Positions 1-7,573 of a stretch of 34,339 nucleotides of DNA are shown in pieces. The notes under the pieces were generated by a model. The model made no database searches. It saw nothing but the letters and a program-made list of their open reading frames with translations, and was not told the DNA's origin. This DNA comes from PALSA-1006 sp964532405 (GTDB lineage Bacteria; Pseudomonadota; Gammaproteobacteria; Burkholderiales; Gallionellaceae), in NCBI GenBank assembly GCA_964532405.1, contig CAZHIC010000025.1, positions 1-34,339 of the forward strand, read 5' to 3'. The position numbers and the translations under genes are program-made. Each line of letters starts with the position of its first letter. The first letter of the stretch is position 1.

Positions 1-173
1 AAAGTAACGTTGATTTTACGTCACCCTTGGAAGACGATTTTTCGGGGGAAGGTCACTTTATACTGTCGGGTTACGCTGCGCTCTGACAACTTCTCACGCG
101 GCTTGCCGCGAAGAGAATTGAGCAACTTTGTTGAACCCGAGCTACATCCGTATCGGGCGTCTCGGATCGACAA

Positions 174-1604
174 TCAATTCTCTAGCGCGCGCACCTTCAC
201 CGTCTTACCCTTCACCTTGCCTGCCGACAATTTGCGCACGGCCTCGCGGGCGATGTTGCGCGCGACGGCAACGTAGGTGAATTGATCTGTCACGGTGATC
301 TTGCCCACTTGTTCGCGCGTAAATCCCGCTTCGCCGGTGAGCGCGCCCAGCACGTCGCCGGGGCGGATTTTTTCCTTTCGCCCGCCGAGAATTTGCAGCG
401 TCACCATAGGCGGCACCAGCGCCGAGTCGTCATCATTTTTCAGCGCGCTCAAGTCATGCCATTCGGGCTCGATGTGCATCATCTGGGCGATACCGATGAT
501 GCGGTTGCGGTCTGCCGGGCCGCACAAGTTCAGCGCCCAGCCATCCTCATCGGCGCGGCCGGTGCGGCCGATGCGGTGGATGTGGATCTCCGGATCGGGC
601 GTGACATCGACATTGATGACCGCTTCGAGTTGCGCAATATCCAAGCCGCGTGCCGCCACATCGGTCGCCACCAACACCGAACAACTGCGGTTGGCGAACT
701 GGATCAGCACCTGATCGCGCTCGCGTTGTTCCATATCCCCATTCAAGGTCAGCACCTTGATTCCCTGCGCATGCAATACTTCCAACAGGGAACGGCATTG
801 TTGTTTGGTATTGCAGAAGGCCAGCGCGCTGACCGGGCGGTAGTGTTTGAGCAAGATGGCGACGGCCTGCAAGCGTTGCTCGTTCTCTACCTTATAGAAA
901 CGCTGGCGTATCTTGCTTTCCTCGTGTTGCTCCAACAGTTTCACTTCCTGCGGATCGCGCAAGAACTGGCGCGCCAGCCGCGCGATACCTTCCGGGTAAG
1001 TCGCCGAGAACAGCAGGGTCTGGCGTTGTGCCGGGCATTGCTTCACCACGAAAGCGATGTCATCGTAAAAACCCATGTCCAGCATCCGGTCCGCTTCGTC
1101 CAGCACCAGCGTGTCGAGTGCATCCAGCTTCAGGCTGCCGCGCTCCAGATGATCCATGATGCGCCCCGGCGTGCCGACGACGATGTGCGCACCGTGCTCC
1201 AGACTGTCGCGCTGGGGACGCATGACCGAGCCGCCGCACAGCAATAGTATTTTGATGTTGTCGGTGAAACGCGCCAGACGGCGGATCTCCTGCGCCACCT
1301 GATCGGCCAGTTCGCGCGTCGGGCACAGCACCATGGCTTGCACTGCAAAACGGCGCGGGTTCAGTTTAGTGAGCAGCGGCAATGCGAACGCCGCCGTCTT
1401 GCCGCTGCCCGTCTTCGCTTGTGCGATGAGGTCATGCCCGGCCAGCGTGATCGGCAGACTGGCCGCCTGAATGGGGGTCATCGTCAGGTATTCGAGTTGC
1501 TGCAAGGTCGCCAACATGGCGGGCGATAGCGGTAGTTCGTTGAAAGAACGTCCGCCAGCGTTGGCTGCGGACGGGGAGGAGGGGAGCGGAATAGTTTTGG
1601 TCAT
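174..1604 (-). CDS. dbpA: ATP-dependent RNA helicase DbpA (DEAD-box)
   Basis: DEAD-box RNA helicase of 476 aa. Visible motifs in order: TPIQ (Q-motif region, ~43-46), Walker A AKTGSGKT (63-70), PTRELA (95-100), TPGR (145-148), DEAD (169-172), SAT (200-202), then in the second RecA domain ARGLDI and HRIGRTGR. The last ~75 residues match the DbpA RNA-binding domain pattern (ILGGRKEKIRPGD, then GKITVTDQFTYVAV). In the characterised family this domain targets hairpin 92 of 23S rRNA during 50S assembly. The domain order and length fit DbpA rather than RhlE or SrmB. The ATG at 1604 has only a weak Shine-Dalgarno sequence. No strong terminator follows the stop: a short GC hairpin at about 98-111 lacks a T-run on this strand. 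Positions 1-173 show no gene. The identification is firm; the ribosomal role is by family. Confidence 0.95.
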   Translation of the reverse strand: MTKTIPLPSSPSAANAGGRSFNELPLSPAMLATLQQLEYLTMTPIQAASLPITLAGHDLIAQAKTGSGKTAAFALPLLTKLNPRRFAVQAMVLCPTRELADQVAQEIRRLARFTDNIKILLLCGGSVMRPQRDSLEHGAHIVVGTPGRIMDHLERGSLKLDALDTLVLDEADRMLDMGFYDDIAFVVKQCPAQRQTLLFSATYPEGIARLARQFLRDPQEVKLLEQHEESKIRQRFYKVENEQRLQAVAILLKHYRPVSALAFCNTKQQCRSLLEVLHAQGIKVLTLNGDMEQRERDQVLIQFANRSCSVLVATDVAARGLDIAQLEAVINVDVTPDPEIHIHRIGRTGRADEDGWALNLCGPADRNRIIGIAQMMHIEPEWHDLSALKNDDDSALVPPMVTLQILGGRKEKIRPGDVLGALTGEAGFTREQVGKITVTDQFTYVAVARNIAREAVRKLSAGKVKGKTVKVRALEN

Positions 1605-1727
1605 GCGCGATTATCCCAGCCATCAGCGCGGCATGTCTGAAAACTTTTCAGTCGCCGTTTTAAGCTGTCACGCAATCTTGGTTTGGCTAGGGGTCTGCAT
1701 CATCGATTCCAGATGCAATCAATGAAA

Positions 1728-1753
1728 CAGCCGATAGCTTGCGCTATCGGCTG
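1728..1753 (-). terminator. Probable terminator of the flagellin gene
   Basis: A perfect 11-bp stem (1728-1738 pairing with 1743-1753, loop of 4) lies 24 bases beyond the flagellin stop. On the minus strand it is followed by TTTCATTG, a weak T-run, so termination is likely but not textbook. Confidence 0.6.
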
Positions 1754-1776
1754 AGTGACATGCTACTACGCTAGCC

Positions 1777-2589
1777 TTAACGCAACAGGGTCAACACGGT
1801 GTTGGGCGATTGGTTCGCCTGGGCCAACATCGCCGTACCGGCTTGTTGCAGGATCTGGGCGCGGGTCAACGAAGCGGTTTCCGCAGCGTAGTCGGTGTCC
1901 ATGATGCGGCTGCGCGCTGCGGTTTGGTTTTCTGCCGCGATCTGCAAGTTGGAAATGACCGACTCGAAGCGGGACTGCACCGAACCGTAGGTGGCACGCG
2001 CCGACGCGACAGAGGCGATGTCCACATCCAGCTTGGCGATCTCGGCCTGGGAGGACTGCGATGTGTCGCCCAGCGTGGTCGAGGTCGGCGCGATTGCCGC
2101 CGCAGTCGAGACCGTGATGTCGTCGACACCCGCTACGCTATTCGCGCCAATTTGGAACACTTGGCTGACGCTTTGCGACAGCAGTGCAATGCCGTTGAAC
2201 GAAGTGCCCGCGATAATACGTGCGTTTTCCGCGTTGAGCTGGGTGAACTCGGCGTTGATCGAGCCCACGTCACCATTTGATGTGGCGTTGGCGCCCTGTA
2301 CGGCCAACTCGCGCATACGCGCCATGTTGTTCTGGATCGCACCCAACGCGCCTTCAGCCGTTTGTGCGAGAGAGATGCCGTCGCTGGCGTTACGCACCGC
2401 TTGGTTCAAACCGCGAATCTGGCTTTCCATCCGGGAAGCGATCGCTAAACCAGCCGCATCGTCTTTGGCGCTGTTCACGCGCAAGCCGGAAGACAGGCGT
2501 TGCAAAGAGGTGTGCAGTGCGCTTTGAGAACCGTTCAAGTTGCGTTGAGCGTTCAGCGAAGCGAGGTTGGTATTGATATATGAGGCCAT
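1777..2589 (-). CDS. fliC: Flagellin
   Basis: Flagellin of 270 aa, the subunit of the flagellar filament exported by the flagellar type III system. The N-terminal D0/D1 region is highly typical (MASYINTNLASLNAQRNL, then LSSGLRVNSAKDDAAGLAIA at about 31-50), and the C-terminal D1/D0 helix ends in the usual QANQSPNTVLTLLR form. The central variable region is short, making this a compact flagellin with little D2/D3 domain. AAGGAG lies 7 bases upstream of the ATG, which fixes the start. A sigma-28 promoter lies ~100 bp upstream and a hairpin terminator follows, so it is a single-gene transcription unit. No other flagellar gene is in the window: it stands alone between dbpA and a tRNA. Confidence 0.96.
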   Translation of the reverse strand: MASYINTNLASLNAQRNLNGSQSALHTSLQRLSSGLRVNSAKDDAAGLAIASRMESQIRGLNQAVRNASDGISLAQTAEGALGAIQNNMARMRELAVQGANATSNGDVGSINAEFTQLNAENARIIAGTSFNGIALLSQSVSQVFQIGANSVAGVDDITVSTAAAIAPTSTTLGDTSQSSQAEIAKLDVDIASVASARATYGSVQSRFESVISNLQIAAENQTAARSRIMDTDYAAETASLTRAQILQQAGTAMLAQANQSPNTVLTLLR

Positions 2590-2684
2590 TTTAATTCTCC
2601 TTGTGACTCGATTTGCACATCCGGCTTTTGCCGTTTACTGCGGTTCGCCCTTTTTGTCGGGCACTTCAACCGCCGTTAGTCCAG

Positions 2685-2711
2685 TTATCGGAGTTTTTGG
2701 AGAAAACTTTA
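2685..2711 (-). promoter_or_regulatory. Sigma-28 (FliA) promoter of the flagellin gene
   Basis: Read on the minus strand this is TAAAGTTT, 11 bases, TCCGATAA. The FliA consensus is TAAAGTTT-N11-GCCGATAA, so there is one mismatch and the spacing is exact. It would start a leader of about 90 bases before the flagellin ATG. Confidence 0.88.
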
Positions 2712-2843
2712 GTGCCGGTAGAAAATTTATGCGGGGATGCGCTCAAAAACCAGCCACCGCTCGTGATCAGTCTCGCCGCCAGCGTCTATGTATGGCTTTC
2801 ATTTGTTCTTATTCCATTTTTATTTCAATACGGCAACCATCAT

Positions 2844-2887
2844 GTAGGGTGCATTCCATGCGCCATGGTGCGCAAAGCGCACCCTAC
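2844..2887. repeat. Intergenic inverted repeat (GTAGGGTGC type)
   Basis: Nine-base arms GTAGGGTGC (2844-2852) and GCACCCTAC (2879-2887) flank a partly self-complementary middle containing GCGCCATGGTGCGC. It belongs to the GTAGG-type intergenic repeats seen again at 14927, 23534 and 29357. Besides this repeat and the sigma-28 promoter, the 2590-2953 intergenic stretch shows no convincing gene. Confidence 0.65.
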
Positions 2888-2953
2888 GATATGTACAATT
2901 CACTTTTGATTTGAAAATGGATTACTTCCCTTGAGAAATAAGCCTTCTGGATG

Positions 2954-3030
2954 TGGTGCGCTCGGCGGGAGTCGAACCCACGACCCTTGGCTTCGGAAAC
3001 CAATACTCTATCCAGCTGAGCTACGAGCGC
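2954..3030 (-). tRNA. tRNA-Arg (anticodon CCG)
   Basis: A complete 77-base tRNA on the minus strand: acceptor stem GCGCTCG pairing with CGAGCGC, D-arm with AGCTCAGCTGGA, anticodon loop TTCCGAA giving anticodon CCG (reads CGG, Arg), T-arm with GGTTCGA, discriminator A and encoded CCA. It has a long GTCG-type variable region as expected for class I. No other tRNA adjoins it. Confidence 0.95.
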
Positions 3031-3044
3031 TTTGAACGGCGCGC

Positions 3045-3050
3045 AGTATA
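3045..3050 (-). promoter_or_regulatory. -10 box for the tRNA-Arg gene
   Basis: TATACT on the minus strand, ending 14 bases before the 5' end of the tRNA. No clear -35 element is seen at the usual distance. Confidence 0.4.
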
Positions 3051-3142
3051 GCTTTTTTTGCGAGTTGCTTCGCATCCCTGCGAAAAACAATTCACCCACC
3101 CCGCCCGCGCTGCTTGTCGCAAAAAATGTTATCGTGCACGCC

Positions 3143-3562
3143 ATGAGTTTCGTCAATCCCAGCCCCGAAGACATCTGCAAATTGTTGCGCGAAGTGCGCA
3201 GCGTGGCCGTCATCGGACTTTCGCCCAATGCAGCGCGCCCCAGTTTTCGCGTGGCGCAAGCCCTGCAGGGCTTCGGCTATCGCATTCTTCCGGTGCGCCC
3301 GTTAATAAGCGAAGTGCTGGGTGAAAAAGCCTATCCCGATTTGGAGAGTCTGCCCGAAGTACCGGACATCGTGGATGTCTTTCGCGCACCGGAGCATGTG
3401 CCCGCCATCGTGGAGAGCTGCATCAAGCTGGGCATCAAAAACCTGTGGCTGCAAGACGGCGTGGTACATGAAGCGGCGGCGCTGCGCGCGCGGCAGGCGG
3501 GCATCACGGTGGTGATGGATCGCTGCATGTTGCGCGACCACGTTCAGTTGTGCAATGCTTGA
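3143..3562 (+). CDS. CoA-binding domain protein (YccU-like)
   Basis: A small protein of 139 aa built on one CoA-binding Rossmann domain. After a short helix it shows VAVIGLSPNAARPSF (a nucleotide-loop pattern at about 23-37), then GYRILPV, the PDIVDVFR strand-turn and the KNLWLQDGVVHEAA segment, ending near VMDRCMLRDH. These are the hallmarks of the YccU/CoA_binding family, which resembles the N-terminal domain of succinyl-CoA synthetase alpha. The biological role is not established. The frame is open upstream to 3032, but that part overlaps the tRNA promoter. The ATG at 3143 gives the usual family length and is preferred. A promoter for dapF follows directly. Confidence 0.85.
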   Translation: MSFVNPSPEDICKLLREVRSVAVIGLSPNAARPSFRVAQALQGFGYRILPVRPLISEVLGEKAYPDLESLPEVPDIVDVFRAPEHVPAIVESCIKLGIKNLWLQDGVVHEAAALRARQAGITVVMDRCMLRDHVQLCNA

Positions 3563-3573
3563 ACACAAGCACG

Positions 3574-3579
3574 TATAAT
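3574..3579 (+). promoter_or_regulatory. -10 box upstream of dapF
   Basis: A consensus TATAAT 30 bases before the dapF start. The -35 region is poor (TTGTGC-like, spacing too long), so assignment rests on the -10 box alone. Confidence 0.45.
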
Positions 3580-3609
3580 CGCCCCCTATCGAACGGACGG
3601 TTCTAAAGC

Positions 3610-4440
3610 ATGCTTCTCAAATTTACCAAAATGCACGGTGCGGGCAACGACTTCGTCGTGCTGGATGGAGTGCGCCAGCACATCCATCTCACGCCGGAGC
3701 AACTGCGCCTGCTGGCAGACCGCCATTTCGGCGTGGGCTGCGACCAGATATTGCTAGTAGAGAAATCACAAAGTCCCGAGGTGGATTTCCGCTATCGCAT
3801 CTTCAATGCCGACGGCGGCGAAGTGGAACAGTGCGGCAACGGCGCGCGCTGCTTCGTGCGCTATGTGCATGACCATAAGCTCACGTCCAAACGCGAAATC
3901 CTGGTGGAAACCAAGAGCGGGCTGATTTCGCCGTATTTGGCGGACGACGGGCGCATCACCGTAAACATGGGCGCTCCGATCCTCGATCCGGCGCGCATCC
4001 CCTTCGTCAGCGATAGCGATGCGCCCGTTCAGCCGCTTGATGTAGCAGGCACTATCATCGAGATCAGCGCGGTGTCGATGGGTAATCCGCATGCGGTGCA
4101 ACTGGTCGCCGATGTGGAGACTGCGCCCATCGACACGCAAGGCCCGCTAATCGGGCGCCATGCGCGTTTTCCCAAACGCGTGAACGCGGGCTTCATGCAG
4201 ATCGTGGATCGCAGTCACATTAAACTGCGCGTGTTCGAGCGCGGCGCAGGCGAGACTTTGTCCTGCGGCACGGGAGCCTGCGCCGCTGTGGTCGCGGGCA
4301 TACGCCGTGGCCTGCTGGACGAGACGGTGCATGTCGCCACGCACGGCGGCACGCTCACCATCAGCTGGGCGGGCGGGCAAGCGCCGGTATTGATGACCGG
4401 GCCGGCAATCAGCGTTTTCGAGGGTGAAATTATTTTATGA
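3610..4440 (+). CDS. dapF: Diaminopimelate epimerase
   Basis: Cofactor-independent racemase converting LL- to meso-diaminopimelate, the last step before lysine and the source of the peptidoglycan cross-linking residue. The protein is 276 aa, the normal length. The start KFTKMHGAGNDFVVLD is characteristic. Both catalytic cysteines are present in their motifs: Cys75 in QCGNGARC and Cys219 in SCGTGACA. It opens a four-gene run with the DUF484 gene (9-base gap), xerC and rlmI. The dapF-DUF484-xerC order is common in gamma- and betaproteobacteria. The ATG at 3610 is supported by alignment of the N-terminus with the family, although its Shine-Dalgarno sequence is weak. Confidence 0.97.
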   Translation: MLLKFTKMHGAGNDFVVLDGVRQHIHLTPEQLRLLADRHFGVGCDQILLVEKSQSPEVDFRYRIFNADGGEVEQCGNGARCFVRYVHDHKLTSKREILVETKSGLISPYLADDGRITVNMGAPILDPARIPFVSDSDAPVQPLDVAGTIIEISAVSMGNPHAVQLVADVETAPIDTQGPLIGRHARFPKRVNAGFMQIVDRSHIKLRVFERGAGETLSCGTGACAAVVAGIRRGLLDETVHVATHGGTLTISWAGGQAPVLMTGPAISVFEGEIIL

Positions 4441-4449
4441 AAGTCAGAC

Positions 4450-5070
4450 ATGCAAGCTGAAGACGTCGCAAATTATTTACAGAACAACCCGGCTTTTTTC
4501 GAGGCCTACGCGCAGATGTTGTCCGATATCGTCATCCCCCATCCCTACGGCGGGCGCACTATTTCGCTGAGCGAACGCCAGATGCTCACCCTGCGCGAGC
4601 GCGTGAGGGAGCTGGAGAAAAAATTGCACGAACTGCTGGCATTCGCCAAAGAGAATGACGGCCTGCAAAATAAACTGCATCAATTCACCCTGGCGTTATT
4701 AAACGCACACGACTTGCTTGGCCTGCAGAACGCGACCATAGACAATCTGCGCGAAATATTTGCCGTGCCTCATGCCGCGATCCATTTGTGGAAAGAACAG
4801 CCTCCCAGCGTGGAAGTGCTGGCCTTCGCGGACGAACACGCGCAACCGGTATGCGTGCATCACGCCGTGCTCGATACCGCAAATTGGTTGGGTGAAATTG
4901 CGCCGCATCTGCGCTCGTTCGCCTACATGCCGCTACGCGCGAACAAGCAGACCATCGGCATGCTCATCATCGCCAGCGAAGACACGAAACGCTTCTATCC
5001 GGGGATGGGCACGCTATTCTTGCAGCGCATCGCCGATATCGTCGGTGCGGCGTTGCGTCCACATCTCTAA
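4450..5070 (+). CDS. DUF484 family protein
   Basis: Protein of 206 aa recognised as DUF484 by its N-terminus (VANYLQNNPAFFEAYAQML), the HPYGGRTISLSERQ segment at about 32-45 and a following coiled-coil stretch (RERVRELEKKLHELLAFAKEN). The remainder looks GAF-like (IHLWKE, YMPLRANKQTIGMLIIAS). No enzymatic function is established for the family. It sits between dapF and xerC, and its TAA overlaps the xerC ATG by one base, so the two are very probably translated together. The consistent linkage to xerC suggests, without proving, a connection with chromosome-dimer resolution or cell-envelope growth. Confidence 0.88.
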   Translation: MQAEDVANYLQNNPAFFEAYAQMLSDIVIPHPYGGRTISLSERQMLTLRERVRELEKKLHELLAFAKENDGLQNKLHQFTLALLNAHDLLGLQNATIDNLREIFAVPHAAIHLWKEQPPSVEVLAFADEHAQPVCVHHAVLDTANWLGEIAPHLRSFAYMPLRANKQTIGMLIIASEDTKRFYPGMGTLFLQRIADIVGAALRPHL

Positions 5071-5972
5071 TGCCTGAGGTTGCCGAACAAGTTCCTGCCA
5101 CACTGCAAGGCTACCTCGCCTACCTGAACAACGAGCGCAACTATTCTCCGCTGACCGCAGAGAACTACGCGCGCGACATCCGCCGTTTGTTCGCGCTCGC
5201 CGGATCGACCCCGCTGCCCGACCTGAAAAATTATCACATCCGCCGCTACGTCGCACAGCTGCACAGCAGCGGCTTGGGTGGCCGCTCACTGGCGCGCGTG
5301 CTCTCTGCATGGCGCGGTTTTTTTGCTTATCTGATGCGCGACCATGGCTGCCAGAGCAATCCCTGCGTCGGACTGCGTGCGCCGAAAGCGCCCAAGACCT
5401 TGCCGCATGCGCTTTCACCGGATGAGGCCGTGCATCTGGTGGAGATGCCTGTTGCTTCACCGTTGGATGCGCGCGACAAAGCGATGTTCGAATTGTTCTA
5501 TTCCTCCGGCCTGCGTTTGGCCGAACTGGTGAACCTCGATCCCATAGCCATGGATTTTGCCGATACCTCGGTGCGCGTCACCGGCAAAGGCAACAAGACG
5601 CGCATCGTGCCGCTGGGCAGCCATGCCATCGTTGCCTTGCAAGCATGGCTGGCCGTGCGCGAACAGATTGCCAAGCCGGACGAGACGGCTTTGTTCGTCG
5701 GCAAGAACGGCGCGCGCATCTCGCCGCGCACGGTGCAATTCCAGCTGCGCAAATGCGGCATCAAACAGGGCATCGCCAGCGGCGTGCATCCCCATCTGTT
5801 GCGCCACTCCTTCGCCACGCATGTGCTGCAATCTTCCGGCGATTTGCGCGCGGTGCAAGAAATGTTGGGCCACGCCAGCATCTCCACCACGCAGGTCTAC
5901 ACCCATCTCGATTTCCAATATCTTTCCAAAATTTACGACAGCGCACATCCGCGTGCCAAGAGAAAACCATGA
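5070..5972 (+). CDS. xerC: Tyrosine recombinase XerC
   Basis: Site-specific tyrosine recombinase of 300 aa that, with XerD, resolves chromosome dimers at dif. The N-terminal SAM-like core-binding domain covers about residues 8-90. The catalytic domain shows all six active-site residues: Arg149 (SSGLRLAEL), Lys173 (GKGNKTR), His242 and Arg245 (HLLRHSFATH), His268 (GHASI) and the nucleophile Tyr277 (QVYTHL). Neighbouring dapF and DUF484 favour XerC over XerD. The ATG at 5070 overlaps the preceding stop, and the end overlaps the rlmI start by four bases (ATGA), so the cluster is translationally coupled. Confidence 0.96.
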   Translation: MPEVAEQVPATLQGYLAYLNNERNYSPLTAENYARDIRRLFALAGSTPLPDLKNYHIRRYVAQLHSSGLGGRSLARVLSAWRGFFAYLMRDHGCQSNPCVGLRAPKAPKTLPHALSPDEAVHLVEMPVASPLDARDKAMFELFYSSGLRLAELVNLDPIAMDFADTSVRVTGKGNKTRIVPLGSHAIVALQAWLAVREQIAKPDETALFVGKNGARISPRTVQFQLRKCGIKQGIASGVHPHLLRHSFATHVLQSSGDLRAVQEMLGHASISTTQVYTHLDFQYLSKIYDSAHPRAKRKP

Positions 5973-7330
5973 CCACTCCAAAACCAAAATCCCATTCGAC
6001 CCCGCACCGCCAATCTCAAGGCGGCAAAGATTTTCGCAACCGCGTTAAGCACAACAAACAATCAGCAGAAACCCTTGCGCCGCAGAGCACACCGCGCATC
6101 GGTACTGCCTCTGCCCAGCCCGGCATCATCCTCCATGCAGGTCGCGAAAAATCCCTGCTGCGCCGCCACCCGTGGGTGTTCTCCGGCGCGGTCGAATGCA
6201 TCGACGGCGCACCCGCCAGCGGCGACACGCTGCCGGTGCGCGATGCCGCCGGAAAATTTATCGCATGGGCGGCGTACAACGCCGCTTCGCAAATCACTGC
6301 ACGCGTGTGGTCGTGGCGCGAAGAAGAGGTCATCGATAAAGCGTTCTTTCGCAGCCGCATCGCCAATGCGCTGGCGGCTCGCCGCACGCTCGGCTTAGAC
6401 TGCGACAGCAACGGCATGCGCATCATCCACGGCGAGTCGGACGGATTGCCCGGCCTCATCGTGGACAAATACGGCGACGTGCTGGTGATGCAATTGGGCA
6501 GCGCAGGGCCGGAACACTGGCGCGACACTTTGGCCGACATCCTGCAAGAATTGTGTGCGCCCGTTTGCATCTACGAGCGCTCCGATTCCGACGGACGCGA
6601 ACGGGAAGGATTGTCAGCACGCAACGGCGTGTTGCGCGGCACGCTGCCCGAACACGTTGAAGTCACCGAACACGGCCTGCGCTTTGCCGTGGATGTGGCC
6701 GCAGGACAAAAGACCGGCTACTACCTCGACCAGCGCGACAACCGCGCGCTGACCGGCACGCTGGCGCAGGACAAAGAAGTGCTCAACTGCTTCTGCTACA
6801 CCGGCGGTTTCTCGCTCTACGCGTTACGCGGCGGTGCGAAATCGGTGCTCTCTATCGACTCCTCGCAGGAAGCACTGCAACTCGCACAGGCCAATGTGGA
6901 ATTGAACGGACTCGACGCATCGCATGCCGAGTGGCAGTGCGCCGACGTGTTTGAAGCATTGCGCAAACTGCGCGATCAAAATCGAAAGTTCGACCTCATC
7001 GTCCTCGACCCACCCAAGTTCGCCCCCACCGCCGCCTTCGCCGAAAAAGCCGCGCGCGCCTACAAGGACATCAACCTGCTCGGCTTCAAACTGCTGCGTC
7101 CGGGCGGCCTGCTGTTCACCTATTCCTGCTCCGGCGGCATCAGCGATGACTTGTTTCAGAAGATCATTGCCGGTGCGGCGCTCGATGCAGGAGTAGATGC
7201 GCAGATCGTGAAAAAGCTGTATGCAGCAGCGGATCATCCGGTGTTGCTGAGCTTCCCTGAGGGGGCGTATTTGAAGGGGTTGGTGTTGCGGGTGAGTGAG
7301 TCAGTGCCTGCCCTGCGCCCTACCCCATGA
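5969..7330 (+). CDS. rlmI: 23S rRNA m5C1962 methyltransferase RlmI-like
   Basis: Class I SAM-dependent methyltransferase of 453 aa. Residues from about 52 on align well with RlmI: GREKSLLRRHPWVFSGAVE opens the PUA domain, followed by GESDGLPGLIVD, TGYYLDQRDNR, the SAM-binding strand LNCFCYTGGFSLYALRGG, DPPKFAPT and the SYSCSGG motif with the likely catalytic cysteine. RlmI methylates C1962 of 23S rRNA. The first ~50 residues are a basic, Ser/Gln/Pro-rich extension absent from the E. coli enzyme; no in-frame start is seen nearer the PUA domain. The ATG at 5969 overlaps the xerC stop (ATGA). The ORF is open further upstream, but that part lies inside xerC. Confidence 0.9.
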   Translation: MTTPKPKSHSTPHRQSQGGKDFRNRVKHNKQSAETLAPQSTPRIGTASAQPGIILHAGREKSLLRRHPWVFSGAVECIDGAPASGDTLPVRDAAGKFIAWAAYNAASQITARVWSWREEEVIDKAFFRSRIANALAARRTLGLDCDSNGMRIIHGESDGLPGLIVDKYGDVLVMQLGSAGPEHWRDTLADILQELCAPVCIYERSDSDGREREGLSARNGVLRGTLPEHVEVTEHGLRFAVDVAAGQKTGYYLDQRDNRALTGTLAQDKEVLNCFCYTGGFSLYALRGGAKSVLSIDSSQEALQLAQANVELNGLDASHAEWQCADVFEALRKLRDQNRKFDLIVLDPPKFAPTAAFAEKAARAYKDINLLGFKLLRPGGLLFTYSCSGGISDDLFQKIIAGAALDAGVDAQIVKKLYAAADHPVLLSFPEGAYLKGLVLRVSESVPALRPTP

Positions 7331-7343
7331 ACCGTTCGTTTCG

Positions 7344-7392
7344 ATAACCAGCGACTTGCCCGCTTGCGGGCTTAGTCGAATGGCTAGTTGTT
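7344..7392. repeat. Interspersed repeat, copy 1 (partner at 22615)
   Basis: A 49-base element matching 22615-22663 with only two differences; the first 36 bases are identical. Its core is the hairpin GCCCGCTTGCGGGC within near-complementary outer bases (CGACT / AGTCG). It lies between the converging rlmI and cbbR genes. The rest of this 243-bp gap shows only a hairpin (7402-7416) with no T-run. Confidence 0.8.
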
Positions 7393-7573
7393 TCATCAGT
7401 GCCGCGCAAAGCGCGGTGTATCGAGGGATAGGCGAAGCACGCTCCCAGAGTTGATGCAGTTGATTCTGGCCGTATGTTACGGCGGTGCGCCTGTTCGGCG
7501 TCTCGTCCGCAACCTGATTCAATCATACGGGCGGAATTCTGCAAGCAATCGCTGAAGCGAAGATGCCTGAGCG

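Noticed and set aside
282..1247. Long open frame on the plus strand opposite dbpA (321 aa)
   Set aside because: It is the complement of a clear helicase gene; the translation is His/Arg/Gln-rich with no family features.
3032..3142. Upstream part of the CoA-binding ORF
   Set aside because: It overlaps the tRNA promoter and has no family similarity; the start at 3143 gives the normal length.
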